A DNA stretch of 64,000 nucleotides from RGIG4140 sp045632845 (GTDB lineage Bacteria > Pseudomonadota > Alphaproteobacteria > CAAHEQ01 > UBA3637). The DNA lies in assembly GCA_045632845.1 (NCBI GenBank), contig JAZQXL010000012.1, forward strand, positions 1 through 64,000. The letters run 5' to 3'. Shown here in pieces: positions 41,363-50,894 of the stretch (its first letter is position 1; every line of letters starts with the position of its first letter). The notes beneath the pieces were generated by a model. It ran no database searches. It was given only the letters and a program-made list of their open reading frames with translations, and had not been told where the DNA came from. The position numbers and the translations under genes were made by a program.

Positions 41363-43786
41363 ATGAAAAAATACGAATTATCATATCAAGAAATATACAA
41401 AGAAAGTCTTTTGACAGACGAAGATTTAACCGATTTACCTAAGGAAAGCCCTATTTTAGGACAAGATCAAGCTTTAGAAGCTATTAATTTTGGAGCTAAA
41501 ATTAAAGCAAGTGGATACAACGTTTTTTGCACTGGCCCCAAAGGTGTTGGCAGAACCGTTTTAACCTTACATACACTTAAAGAGTATGCCGCCACACAAA
41601 AAACACCTGATGACTGGTGTTTTATCCACAACTTTGAAACACCACATCAACCAATTGCAATTAATTTTCCTGCAGGACAAGGAAAAACATTTGTTCGTGA
41701 CATCAAAAAAATGGCAAATGCATTGCGTATGCATTTAAGCGCATTGTTTACAGACGAATCTTACAAAATTCAAGTTGCACACATTGAACAACAATGTGCA
41801 AAAGATAAAGAAAACTATTTTTCGGTTTTACAAAAAGCCGTTGAAGACAAAAACGTCACATTAATGCGCGTTCCAACGGGCGTTACCGTTGCCCCTGTTA
41901 AAAAAGGCAAAATATTAACACCAAACGCTTTCAACAAATTACCTAAAGAAGAAAGAAAAGATATTTTAGAGCAATTAAAAATCGCTCAAAAGAAATTGGA
42001 AAACACAATCAAAGAAACACCAAATTGGGATGCAGAAATGCAAATGCATTTGGAACAACTGCATGTTGATATGGCTTCAAAAGTTTTAAATTCAATTATC
42101 AATCCAATTAAAAAGAATTATTTGAGAAATAACACCATTCAAATTTATCTTGAATCGATTCGTGTTGATATTTTGGATAACATTGCATTATTTGCCGCTC
42201 AAGCAACCGAAGCAAATGTTGAAATGATTTTAGAACAAATCAATGAATTATGGGGCCGTTATGCAGTCAATCACTTTGTTTCTCACAAACCAGATTCTGG
42301 TGCTCCAGTTATTCACTTAAACCACCCAACTTTATCAAATCTTGTTGGTAGAATTGAAAGACAACAACACTTAGGTTCTTTAACAACAGACTTTTCACTT
42401 ATTCGTCCTGGTGCACTGCACTTGGCAAATGGGGGATTTCTTGTTATCGAAGCAAGAGAATTACTTTCAAATGAACATACATGGAATGCATTAAAGAGAG
42501 CTTTATTTTCAAAACAAATTAAAATCGAATCTGGCACAGATGACAACTCTGTTTTCACAATTGTGTCATTAACACCAGCAATTATTCCATTATCCATTAA
42601 AGTTGTTTTAATTGGTGAAGCTGAATTATATTATTTGCTCATGGATAGAGATGATGAATTTGGTGAATTATTTAAAATCCAATCTCGCTTTGCTGAAAAA
42701 TTAGAACGCACAAAAGAAAATGAAAAAATTTACGCTCAAATTTTAACAAACCTTGCACGTAACGAAAAATTAAAACCTTTTTCACCAAATGCAATGCGTC
42801 GAATTTTGGAATACACTTCTAGATTAGCTGGTGATAACACCTATTTAAGCACGTTTATGACCCACGTAAATGACTTAATGCGTGAAGCAAACTTTTTTGC
42901 TGTTCAATCTCGTGCAAAAACAGTTGAAGTTTCACACATCAACAAAGCTCTTGAAGCAAAACGTGTTCGCTCTGGATATATGCAAAAAGAGATGATGGAA
43001 ATGATCAAAAAAGGAACCATCTCCATTTCCACTTCAGGCAAAAATATTGGTCAACTAAATGCTCTTGTTGTGCATGATTATGGCTCCTTCTCATTCGGTC
43101 GACCCAACAAAGTAACATGCCAAGTCAGATTAGGTCACGGAGACTTAATCGACGTTGAAAGAGAAGCTGAATTAGGTGGTGCACTTCACTCAAAAGGTGT
43201 TCTCATCTTATCATCCTTTTTAGCAAGTAGATTTTCAAAAGGAGAACCTCTTTCATTAGATGCTTCTTTGGTTTTTGAACAATCTTATTCCGAATTAGAT
43301 GGCGACTCTGCTTCATCAACAGAATTATACTGTTTGCTTTCTGCAGTTGGTGATATTCCTCTTAATCAATCAATTGCCGCAACAGGATCTGTAAACCAAC
43401 TGGGTCATATCCAAGCAGTTGGCGCTGTTAATGAAAAAATCGAAGGCTACTTTACCGTTTGCAAACAAAAAGGATTAACAGGCGAACAAGGTGTTATCAT
43501 TCCAAGATCAATTGTTCACAACTTAATGTTAAAACCAGAAGTTGTTGCAGCTGTCAAAGAAAACAAATTCCACATTTATGCTGTAAACACAGTCGATGAA
43601 GGAATGGAAATTTTGACCGGCTTATCTGCAGGAACACCCAATAAAGATGGACAATTCCCTGCAAAATCCATCAATGGAATTATTGCAAAAAGGTTAAATG
43701 ACTTCTTTAAAAAATCACAAGAAGCAGAGCAAACCTCAAAGCAATTAAAGAAAACAAATAAAACAACCAAAAAAGGGCGAAGATAA
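41363..43786 (+). CDS. Lon-like ATP-binding protease (AAA_32 + Lon S16 domain)
   Basis: 807 residues. The N-terminal AAA_32 domain has Walker A GPKGVGRTV (Arg in place of the usual Lys, as is frequent in this family), and the C-terminal half is a Lon S16 peptidase: GDSASSTELY gives the catalytic Ser and NEKIEGYF the Lys. It resembles the LonB/LonH-type proteases, not canonical LonA. PGALHLANGGFLVIEARELL is the Walker B region. It degrades unknown substrates in quality control. GGAG precedes the ATG. A terminator overlaps its last codons. Confidence 0.93.
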   Translation: MKKYELSYQEIYKESLLTDEDLTDLPKESPILGQDQALEAINFGAKIKASGYNVFCTGPKGVGRTVLTLHTLKEYAATQKTPDDWCFIHNFETPHQPIAINFPAGQGKTFVRDIKKMANALRMHLSALFTDESYKIQVAHIEQQCAKDKENYFSVLQKAVEDKNVTLMRVPTGVTVAPVKKGKILTPNAFNKLPKEERKDILEQLKIAQKKLENTIKETPNWDAEMQMHLEQLHVDMASKVLNSIINPIKKNYLRNNTIQIYLESIRVDILDNIALFAAQATEANVEMILEQINELWGRYAVNHFVSHKPDSGAPVIHLNHPTLSNLVGRIERQQHLGSLTTDFSLIRPGALHLANGGFLVIEARELLSNEHTWNALKRALFSKQIKIESGTDDNSVFTIVSLTPAIIPLSIKVVLIGEAELYYLLMDRDDEFGELFKIQSRFAEKLERTKENEKIYAQILTNLARNEKLKPFSPNAMRRILEYTSRLAGDNTYLSTFMTHVNDLMREANFFAVQSRAKTVEVSHINKALEAKRVRSGYMQKEMMEMIKKGTISISTSGKNIGQLNALVVHDYGSFSFGRPNKVTCQVRLGHGDLIDVEREAELGGALHSKGVLILSSFLASRFSKGEPLSLDASLVFEQSYSELDGDSASSTELYCLLSAVGDIPLNQSIAATGSVNQLGHIQAVGAVNEKIEGYFTVCKQKGLTGEQGVIIPRSIVHNLMLKPEVVAAVKENKFHIYAVNTVDEGMEILTGLSAGTPNKDGQFPAKSINGIIAKRLNDFFKKSQEAEQTSKQLKKTNKTTKKGRR

Positions 43787-43801
43787 TTCGCCCTCTTTTT
43801 T
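43775..43801. terminator. Bidirectional terminator overlapping the Lon-like stop codon
   Basis: GGGCGAA-GATAA-TTCGCCC with T-runs on both strands; the stem begins within the last codons of the Lon-like gene and reaches the last base of the converging hydrolase gene. Confidence 0.85.
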
Positions 43802-45452
43802 ATTCTCTACCCATTAAAGAAGCAACAAATGCTTTTGGTAAAAGGCGTTTTTGCTGTTTAGTCATTGGTGCTAAAATATCAACACCATTTTCATCCACAC
43901 ATTTTGCAATGCATCTTTTTAACGTATCCATAATCTTGATTGATTCTGGTGTTTTTTGTTTTTTTGCCACAGCATATTGACGCAAAATAAGATTCATATC
44001 TTCTTTTTTAAATGGTAAAAAATGACTACTTTTTAAAATATTATCCATTAAATTTACAGCTTCTGGAACTTTTCTAATAAACAACAAAATACTTTTAAAC
44101 GTTCTGCGTTTTATACTGTTCGCAAGTTGATAACTTTCAAAAGTTGGCAACTGAACAGTCATCAATCTATCCCACAACAATGTTGCTATTTCCAAATTTC
44201 TCATTTTAAGAGCAATTAGAATGGGGTTTTCTTTTTTAGCATTAAAACTTTGAAACCAAAAAACTTCATTTCTCGTAATTAAATCCACCATTGCTGTATC
44301 ATTGTTTTGAATAGCCAAATGAATTAAAAAATCACCACTTTTATTTTTAAAAGGCAAAACTTTTTGGCCATTTTTTAACAACTCTTGAAAACTTGTTACA
44401 TCTTTTTGACGCACCAAATTTTCTTGTCTTAAAAAATCTTTTTTGTACTCTAAATTTCTTTTTTTATACTCAAGGAGTATACGCTCTCCTTCGTTCAAAC
44501 GAGCAGCTATTTCTTTTTTGTTTGAAAACAACTTCAAAAGTTGTTTAAAATTCTTTTTTCCCAAAGCCTGAAGCTGATTTGCCACATATTCACAAATAAA
44601 TTGTGTTACAAATTTACCTTCATCCGTTTTTTCAAAATCAGTAGAATAATCATAAAAATATCCACGATAATGGTGATCATCCATTTCAATTGAGAGTAAT
44701 TTTTCAGCACACAAAACACGTTCATTTTCATTCAAAAGAACTAATGCAGGTTTATCTTCTCTTCTTTTTTTGGTGTTAATAAACGCATGAAAATTTGTAT
44801 GTTTCCAATTTCTTTCTTGCTGCTTATCAGAATATGAAACAACATGTAAAACAGTTGATTTACTTGCTTGCATTGGAAACCTACTCGCACATGCAACAAC
44901 TTTAAACGCTTTGCAAATTTTTAATCTATCCTTAAGAGGACATTTCATTTTTTTTAATTGTTGCTCAAGCAATTTTGCCATTTCATACGAAACAAAACCA
45001 CCATAGCAATAACCAACCAAAATCAACCGATTTAATTTATCACAAATTTCTTTAGTTGATTTTAGTTTTTTATTTTCATCAACTAAAAGAGGTAAAAAAA
45101 ACTGATTAAAAAATGGTTTAAAATCAGGCGAAGGGGGTAATTCTTCTTTTGGCAAAGAGCTTTTAACATCCAAAAGAACACCTGCTTCTTTCAAACTTTT
45201 AATACGATGTGTTGGAACACCATGATCATCATAATAAGCACAAAGAACCTCTGTGTTCTTTGGCATCAAATCACCCATACTGTCACAAAAACGCTTGATA
45301 CACCCATTTGCTGATTTTGGCTTATCAACTGTTCCGCCCGGCATAATCAAAACAACATTTCCATTTTCAGGAAATTTAAAATCTGAAATGTCTCTCCAAT
45401 GTGTTTGGGCGACTGACAAATCTCTTGTCCCTAAAGAAACATTTTCGATCAT
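43800..45452 (-). CDS. Alpha/beta-hydrolase-like protein with C-terminal ankyrin-like repeats
   Basis: 550 residues. The N-terminal half looks like an alpha/beta hydrolase: strand NVVLIMPGG near 32-40 and the nucleophile elbow LILVGYCYGGF (144-153) with Cys149 where most family members have Ser, as in dienelactone hydrolases. SIEMDDHHYRGYF may supply the catalytic His. The middle is helical (KKEIAARLNEGERILLEYKK). Residues about 370-450 contain ankyrin-like repeats (NKSGDFLIHLAIQNNDTAMV, KENPILIALKMRNLEIATLL). No signal peptide or membrane helix. Function unknown; a hydrolase or thioesterase with a protein-binding tail is the best description. Confidence 0.7.
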   Translation of the reverse strand: MIENVSLGTRDLSVAQTHWRDISDFKFPENGNVVLIMPGGTVDKPKSANGCIKRFCDSMGDLMPKNTEVLCAYYDDHGVPTHRIKSLKEAGVLLDVKSSLPKEELPPSPDFKPFFNQFFLPLLVDENKKLKSTKEICDKLNRLILVGYCYGGFVSYEMAKLLEQQLKKMKCPLKDRLKICKAFKVVACASRFPMQASKSTVLHVVSYSDKQQERNWKHTNFHAFINTKKRREDKPALVLLNENERVLCAEKLLSIEMDDHHYRGYFYDYSTDFEKTDEGKFVTQFICEYVANQLQALGKKNFKQLLKLFSNKKEIAARLNEGERILLEYKKRNLEYKKDFLRQENLVRQKDVTSFQELLKNGQKVLPFKNKSGDFLIHLAIQNNDTAMVDLITRNEVFWFQSFNAKKENPILIALKMRNLEIATLLWDRLMTVQLPTFESYQLANSIKRRTFKSILLFIRKVPEAVNLMDNILKSSHFLPFKKEDMNLILRQYAVAKKQKTPESIKIMDTLKRCIAKCVDENGVDILAPMTKQQKRLLPKAFVASLMGRE

Positions 45453-45470
45453 TTGAAACGACCTTTATAC

Positions 45471-46607
45471 CTAAATGTTATCCCATATTTTTTTGATTTG
45501 AGAAAGAAAATCTGTGCATGCTTCTTGCGTATCTTCTTTTGATTCTGCAGCAAATTCTTTCAACAATTCTTTTTGTCGTTGAGTCAAATGCTTTGGTGTT
45601 TCAACTTTTAATGTTACAAACAAATCCCCAAAAGATCCACTTTTCAAAACAGGCATACCCTTTCCTTTCATCTTAACCTGATGACCACTTTGGGTCCCTG
45701 CTTTGATTTCCAACTTTTCTGTTTTTCCAGTCATTAATGGAACATCAACTGTACCACCAAGAGCTGCAACAGTCATTGGAACGGGCACTTCACAGTACAA
45801 ATTTGATCCTTCTCTTTCAAAAATTTCGTGTTTTTTAACTGTTAAAAAGACATATAAATCCCCAGGTTGCCCACCATGCAAACCAACATGTCCTTCATTT
45901 GGCAAACGCATGCGAATTCCCGTGTCAACCCCTTTTGGAATATTAACCTCAAGTGTTCTTTTTTTGCGAATACGACCCGTTCCTTTACATTTTGAACAAG
46001 GGTCTTTAACCGTTTTTCCCGTTCCATGACAAGTTGGACAATCTGTATCAACAACAAAAAAACCTTGTCTTTGGCGAACACGACCATACCCTGCACAAGT
46101 TTCACATTGCTCTAAACTCTTACCGCCTTTACCAGAACATTCTTCGCAAGCAACATAAGTTTCAATATCAATTGATTTTTTAAGACCATCATAAGCTTCT
46201 TGCAATGTGATGTTTAAATCATATCTTAAATCAGAACCTCTGTTTTGGCTTGCTTCCCCTCTTGAAGATTGTGCTCCACGTGTAAAACCACTGAACATTT
46301 CTTCAAAAATACTTTCAAAACCTGTACCAGAAAAATCAAAGCCACCAAAACCACCTGTACCACCAGATTGGCCCATTCCACTTGTATATGCTTGATGACC
46401 ATATCGATCATAGGCTGCTCTTTTTTGATCATCTTTTAAAACTTCATATGCTTCATTTATTTCTTTAAATTTTGTTTCAGCAGCTGCATCCCCAGGATGA
46501 TAATCTGGATGACATTCTTTTGCTTTAACACGAAAAGCTCTTTTAATTTCATCAAATGAAGCGGTTTTAGAAACACCTAATAAGTCGTAATAATTTTGAT
46601 TTGTCAC
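45471..46607 (-). CDS. dnaJ: DnaJ co-chaperone
   Basis: 378 residues. J-domain with HPD (KECHPDYHPGD), Gly/Phe-rich linker (GGTGGFGGFDFSGTGF), four zinc CxxCxGxG repeats (CEECSGKG, CETCAGYG, CPTCHGTG, CSKCKGTG), and C-terminal substrate-binding domains. It starts with GTG; AAGGG lies 7 nt before it, and no ATG fits. It stimulates DnaK. It is separated from dnaK by 152 nt with a hairpin. Confidence 0.98.
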   Translation of the reverse strand: MTNQNYYDLLGVSKTASFDEIKRAFRVKAKECHPDYHPGDAAAETKFKEINEAYEVLKDDQKRAAYDRYGHQAYTSGMGQSGGTGGFGGFDFSGTGFESIFEEMFSGFTRGAQSSRGEASQNRGSDLRYDLNITLQEAYDGLKKSIDIETYVACEECSGKGGKSLEQCETCAGYGRVRQRQGFFVVDTDCPTCHGTGKTVKDPCSKCKGTGRIRKKRTLEVNIPKGVDTGIRMRLPNEGHVGLHGGQPGDLYVFLTVKKHEIFEREGSNLYCEVPVPMTVAALGGTVDVPLMTGKTEKLEIKAGTQSGHQVKMKGKGMPVLKSGSFGDLFVTLKVETPKHLTQRQKELLKEFAAESKEDTQEACTDFLSQIKKIWDNI

Positions 46608-46705
46608 ACTAATACCCTTGTTTTTTCATAAAAATTGTTTTTTGTAAGCATATCATTTTATGTTAACTTTTGCAAGCAGAACCTATGTCTATTTTAATTA
46701 AAAGA

Positions 46706-46731
46706 GGTATTGAACATTTCAGTTCAATACC
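46706..46731. terminator. Hairpin between dnaK and dnaJ
   Basis: A perfect 10-bp stem GGTATTGAAC / GTTCAATACC with a 6-nt loop. On the plus strand it is followed by CCC and a T-run. On the minus strand, which carries dnaK and dnaJ, the T-tract is broken (TCTTTT), so it may only partly end transcription. Confidence 0.65.
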
Positions 46732-46759
46732 CCCTTTTTTTGATACATTGAAGAAAAAA

Positions 46760-48658
46760 TTATTTTTTAACTTCTTCAAAATCAGCATCAACAACTGTAT
46801 CGTCAGCTTTTGAAGATGTATCTTCTGTTCCTTGAGCAGAACCTGCATCAGCTTGTTGTTGCTTATACATTGCTTCACCCAATTTTAATGAAGCTTGTGT
46901 CAAAGCATTTGTTTTGTCTTTAATGCGTTCTGCATCATTACTATCCAAAACATCTTTTAATTCTTGAACAGCTTTTTCAATTGTTTCTTTATCTGAAGCT
47001 GGGATTTTATCACCATTTTCTTTCAAAAGTTTTTCTGTTTCATGAATTAAAGCATCTGCATGATTGCGAGCTTCAATTGCTTCTTTGATTTTTTTATCTT
47101 CTTCAGCGTGTTGTTCTGCTTCTTTAATCATTTTTTCAATATCATCATCTTTCAAACCACCAGAAGCTTGAATTCGAATGTTTTGCTCTTTACCTGTTGC
47201 TTTATCTTTTGCAGAAACATTTACAATACCATTTGCGTCAATGTCAAAAGTCACTTCGATTTGAGGCATGCCGCGTGGTGCTGGTGGAATACCGATCAAA
47301 TCAAATTGACCAAGCAATTTATTATCGCGAGCCATTTCACGTTCCCCTTGGTGAACGCGAATTGTCACAGCTGTTTGACCATCTTCAGCAGTTGAGAAGA
47401 CTTGACTTTTCTTTGTTGGAATTGTTGTATTTCTGTCAATCAAACGTGTGAACACACCACCTAATGTTTCAATACCCAATGACAATGGTGTAACGTCAAG
47501 TAATAAAACATCTTTTACATCACCTTTTAACACACCACCTTGAATAGCTGCACCCATTGCAACAACTTCATCTGGGTTAACACCTTTGTGTGGTTCTTTG
47601 CCAAAGAATTCTTTAACAATTTCTTGAACTTTTGGCATACGTGTCATACCACCAACCAAAATAACTTCATCAATTTGTGAACATGTAAGACCCGCATCTT
47701 TCAATGCTTTTTCCATAGGGCCTTTTGTTCTTGCAAGCAAATCTTCAACCAAGCTTTCTAATTTTGCACGTGTCAAAACAACATTCAAGTGTTTTGGACC
47801 AGTTGCATCTGCTGTAATAAATGGCAAGTTGATATCTGTTTGTGTTGCTGAAGAAAGTTCAATTTTTGCTTTTTCTGCAGCTTCTTTCAAACGTTGAAGC
47901 GCCATTCTATCTTTGCGTAAATCGATACCATTTTCTTTTTGGAATTCATCAGCTAAGAAATCCATGATACGTGCGTCAAAGTCTTCACCGCCCAAGAATG
48001 TATCACCATTTGTAGCTTTAACTTCAAAAACACCATCACCAATTACTAAAATAGAAACGACAAAAGTACCACCACCTAAGTCATAAACAGCGATCATACC
48101 TGATTTCTTTTGATCCATACCATAAGCAAGAGCTGCTGCTGTTGGCTCATTGATAATTCTTAAAACTTCAAGACCTGCAATTTTACCAGCATCTTTTGTT
48201 GCTTGACGTTGTGAATCATCAAAATATGCAGGAACAGTAATAATTGCTTGTGTAATTTTTTCACCCAAATAGCTTTCAGCATCTTCTTTTAATTTTTGCA
48301 AAACAAATGCTGAAACTTGACTTGGTGCATATTTTTTATCATTAACATCAACCCAAGCATCTCCATTTTCACCTTCAACGATTTTATATGGAACCAAACC
48401 TTTATCTCTTTCAACCATTTTATCATTGAAACGACGGCCAATCAAACGTTTGATTGAGAAAAGAGTACCACCAGGATTTGTAACAGCTTGACGTTTTGCA
48501 GCTTGACCAACTAAACGTTCACCTTTAGATGTAAATGCAACCATTGATGGGGTAGTTCTTGCCCCTTCTCTATTTTCCAACACCTTACCATCTTTGCCAT
48601 CCATAATAGCCATACAGGAGTTGGTTGTACCTAAGTCAATTCCTAATATTTTAGACAT
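46760..48658 (-). CDS. dnaK: DnaK (Hsp70) chaperone
   Basis: 632 residues. ATPase signatures IDLGTTNSCMAI, VYDLGGGTFVVSI and ILVGGMTRMPKVQ; the substrate-binding domain starts after DVTPLSLGIETLGG. The end DDTVVDADFEEVKK carries the EEVD-like conserved tail. In the DLGGGTF block the normal D/S after it is VVS, within family variation. It folds proteins with DnaJ and GrpE. AAAGGAG precedes the ATG, and a heat-shock-type promoter lies upstream. Confidence 0.99.
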   Translation of the reverse strand: MSKILGIDLGTTNSCMAIMDGKDGKVLENREGARTTPSMVAFTSKGERLVGQAAKRQAVTNPGGTLFSIKRLIGRRFNDKMVERDKGLVPYKIVEGENGDAWVDVNDKKYAPSQVSAFVLQKLKEDAESYLGEKITQAIITVPAYFDDSQRQATKDAGKIAGLEVLRIINEPTAAALAYGMDQKKSGMIAVYDLGGGTFVVSILVIGDGVFEVKATNGDTFLGGEDFDARIMDFLADEFQKENGIDLRKDRMALQRLKEAAEKAKIELSSATQTDINLPFITADATGPKHLNVVLTRAKLESLVEDLLARTKGPMEKALKDAGLTCSQIDEVILVGGMTRMPKVQEIVKEFFGKEPHKGVNPDEVVAMGAAIQGGVLKGDVKDVLLLDVTPLSLGIETLGGVFTRLIDRNTTIPTKKSQVFSTAEDGQTAVTIRVHQGEREMARDNKLLGQFDLIGIPPAPRGMPQIEVTFDIDANGIVNVSAKDKATGKEQNIRIQASGGLKDDDIEKMIKEAEQHAEEDKKIKEAIEARNHADALIHETEKLLKENGDKIPASDKETIEKAVQELKDVLDSNDAERIKDKTNALTQASLKLGEAMYKQQQADAGSAQGTEDTSSKADDTVVDADFEEVKK

Positions 48659-48700
48659 TTATGTTCTCCTTTTATAATAATTATTTTTTTGATGAAAGTT

Positions 48701-48730
48701 ATATAGGTCATAACATTGTATTTTTCAACC
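48701..48730 (-). promoter_or_regulatory. Putative RpoH (sigma-32) promoter of dnaK
   Basis: On the minus strand GGTTGAA (48724-48730), 16 nt, then CCTATAT (48701-48707). This resembles the alphaproteobacterial heat-shock pattern CTTGAA-N16/18-CYTATNT. It lies 43 nt before the dnaK ATG. Confidence 0.6.
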
Positions 48731-48798
48731 CTCTTTTTTTATTTTTTTTGTCTTTTTTTCTAAAAAGAAATTAATTTTAATAAACTATTGCAAAACAC

Positions 48799-48826
48799 TT
48801 GAATAAAAAAAAGAATGTGATATAGT
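48799..48826 (+). promoter_or_regulatory. Sigma-70-type promoter of ftsB
   Basis: TTGAAT, a 16-nt spacer and TATAGT, 40 nt before the ftsB ATG. It is divergent from the dnaK promoter. Confidence 0.5.
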
Positions 48827-48866
48827 CTTTTTAAAGAAATATTGTTAATTAAATAAAGGTTCTAAA

Positions 48867-49160
48867 ATGACAACACCTCTGTCAAGAAACTGGTTTTTCC
48901 CTTTTATTTGCCTGTGGATAACTTTATACTTTGTTTACCATGGTATTGAAGGCAATCACGGCATTCAAAGAATGAAGCAAGTTCAAGAAGAAATCAAAAT
49001 GGCAACCAATATTTCTGATAAACTCAAAAAAGAAAAAGAACTTCTCCAAGCAAAAGTGAACGCTTTATCCCCAAAATCTCTTGATTTAGATCAATTAGAA
49101 GAATCTGCTTTAAGGATTTTGAATATGGGGGATAAAAACGCCCGTATTATTTTTAAATAG
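48867..49160 (+). CDS. ftsB: FtsB/DivIC-family septum protein
   Basis: 97 residues with one membrane helix (about 10-27, WFFPFICLWITLYFVYHG) followed by a coiled coil (RMKQVQEEIKMATNISDKLK, KEKELLQAKVNAL) and the typical end (DLDQLEESALRILNMGDKN). It is the FtsB/DivIC component of the FtsQBL divisome complex, placed in the inner membrane with its coiled coil in the periplasm. Its 3' end overlaps the converging gene by 8 nt. Confidence 0.88.
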   Translation: MTTPLSRNWFFPFICLWITLYFVYHGIEGNHGIQRMKQVQEEIKMATNISDKLKKEKELLQAKVNALSPKSLDLDQLEESALRILNMGDKNARIIFK

Positions 49161-49545
49161 AACGCGATTTCTTTAGCATTGACATTCTTTGAATATCTTT
49201 CAGCAATGCTTGTTCTTTTAAAGAAAAACCTATCATTTCTTGATTATTGCTATAAACTTGATTCATAAAATTCAGAACCAACTCTTTATTTTGGCTCACA
49301 ATATTTTCATACCCAGGGAAAACAACCAAATGACGTGTCTTGTCAATTTCCCATTGTTTTGTTTTTTGATTAAACAAAACATCCCCTAAACAAGAAACAC
49401 TTTTAGGATCAAATTTATAATGTTTAATAAATAAGGAGTGAGTCATTTCTCCTGAAAAATTTGGATGCGATTGAAATTGGTGCCAAACCCGAACCGAAAA
49501 ATCTTTCACTTTCGGATGATTGTTATAAAAAACTATAAATCTCAT
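49153..49545 (-). CDS. Unknown protein, 130 aa
   Basis: I know no family. No signal peptide or membrane helix; it is basic, with several aromatic residues near the start (RFIVFYNNHPKVKDFSVRVW) and a helical end (LKEQALLKDIQRMSMLKKS). It overlaps the AmpG-like gene by four bases (ATGA), so translation is coupled and the reading frame is probably real. The 3' end overlaps ftsB by 8 nt on the other strand. Confidence 0.65.
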   Translation of the reverse strand: MRFIVFYNNHPKVKDFSVRVWHQFQSHPNFSGEMTHSLFIKHYKFDPKSVSCLGDVLFNQKTKQWEIDKTRHLVVFPGYENIVSQNKELVLNFMNQVYSNNQEMIGFSLKEQALLKDIQRMSMLKKSRSI

Positions 49546-50837
49546 TTTTTTTCTTCTTTAAAAATCAAATATCTCAATAAGACAAGTGCAGGAACCATCA
49601 AGCAGCCTGTGAAAACAAAAAAAGTATACCACCCCATTTTTTCTGCCCAAACGCCACTATAAACAGAAATAACACTTACTGCCAACATCATCAAGCTAGT
49701 CAAAAGTGCATATTGTGTTGCCGAATATTTTTTGGAACATAAGCCAGATAAAAACGCAACAAAAACAGCGCCACCCATACCCCCAACAACATTATCAAAT
49801 AAAATTACAATTAAAAACATAAATGTAGAATTTGGAAAAAATGAAAAAACACCAAAAACAAGTGATGTTAAAATTTCAACAAAACCCAATGCCATCAATA
49901 ATTTTAAAATTTGGTAACGCATTACCAAAACACCGCCTAATGCAACACCTGTCAAGGTTATCCATGGGCCAATCGTTCCCGAAATAAGAGCAATTTCAGC
50001 TTTTGAAAAACCAAGATCTCGATAAAAAGGAAGTGCCATTCTCCCCAAAACAGCATTACACAATTTATACAATACAATAAAAATCAAAATCCATGCCCAA
50101 TTATTTTTTTGCATAAAATCTTGAAAAGGAGAAACAATCATATCATACCAAAAACGGTTGTTTTTTCCTGGTTCAAGCAACTGTTTTTCTTCTCTTACAA
50201 AAAGAGTGCTCATCAAACCACCAAACAACAAAATACAAACCAAAATATATGATTCTTGCCATCCCACAATAGCAGACAAAGCCACCACTCCAGCGCCAGC
50301 AATTAACATACCCATCCGATATCCGAATTGGTACATACCAGCCCCTTCGCCAAATTCTTCTTTTTTGAGTGTATCAATTCTTAAAGCATCAACAACAATA
50401 TCTTGACTGGCAGCAAAAAATGCAACCAAAAATGCAAATAAATATGTTTGAAGAGGGATTAAAATTTCACCTTTTTCTGTTGCGGCTAAATATGTCCATG
50501 TGTTTTTGTCTGGCGAAAATAAAGATAAACCAAATACACTTAAAATCAGCCCAATTTGAAAAATGAACAACCAAGATTTTTTGGGACCAATTACCTTGGC
50601 CAAATATGGTAATTTAATTTTGTCAATTAAAGGAGCCCAAATAAATTTGAAATTATAAGGTAATAAAACAAGTGCAAAAAAACCGATCACACTTAAAGAA
50701 ATACCAACATCAGCCATCCACAAAGAAAGGGAATAACCAATTAAACTATACGGCAACCCACATGAAAATCCTAAAAAGAAAAAAATAAAAACAGCTGGTT
50801 TTAAATACCCTTTTAAAGAATCAATCCAACTAACCAT
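49542..50837 (-). CDS. AmpG-like MFS permease
   Basis: 431 residues with about 12 membrane helices. The start is typical of the AmpG/SLC33-like group (FLGFSCGLPYSLIGYSLSLWMADVGIS, split over helix 1; FNFKFIWAPLIDKIKLPYL-type loop present as YNFKFIWAPLIDKIKLPYLA). AASQDIVVDALRIDTL is a strong signature. AmpG imports anhydro-muropeptides for cell-wall recycling; with amiC in the window that role is plausible. It is followed by a coupled unknown gene. Confidence 0.85.
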   Translation of the reverse strand: MVSWIDSLKGYLKPAVFIFFFLGFSCGLPYSLIGYSLSLWMADVGISLSVIGFFALVLLPYNFKFIWAPLIDKIKLPYLAKVIGPKKSWLFIFQIGLILSVFGLSLFSPDKNTWTYLAATEKGEILIPLQTYLFAFLVAFFAASQDIVVDALRIDTLKKEEFGEGAGMYQFGYRMGMLIAGAGVVALSAIVGWQESYILVCILLFGGLMSTLFVREEKQLLEPGKNNRFWYDMIVSPFQDFMQKNNWAWILIFIVLYKLCNAVLGRMALPFYRDLGFSKAEIALISGTIGPWITLTGVALGGVLVMRYQILKLLMALGFVEILTSLVFGVFSFFPNSTFMFLIVILFDNVVGGMGGAVFVAFLSGLCSKKYSATQYALLTSLMMLAVSVISVYSGVWAEKMGWYTFFVFTGCLMVPALVLLRYLIFKEEKK

Positions 50838-50851
50838 ATCTTTCTCCGAAT

Positions 50852-50886
50852 AACAGGCAAGAACAGAATAACTGTTCTTGCCTGTT
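50852..50886. terminator. Long hairpin between typA and the AmpG-like gene
   Basis: A perfect 15-bp stem AACAGGCAAGAACAG / CTGTTCTTGCCTGTT with a 5-nt loop. The T-tract is weak on both strands. It lies just after typA on the minus strand. Confidence 0.8.
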
Positions 50887-50894
50887 TTAAGTTA

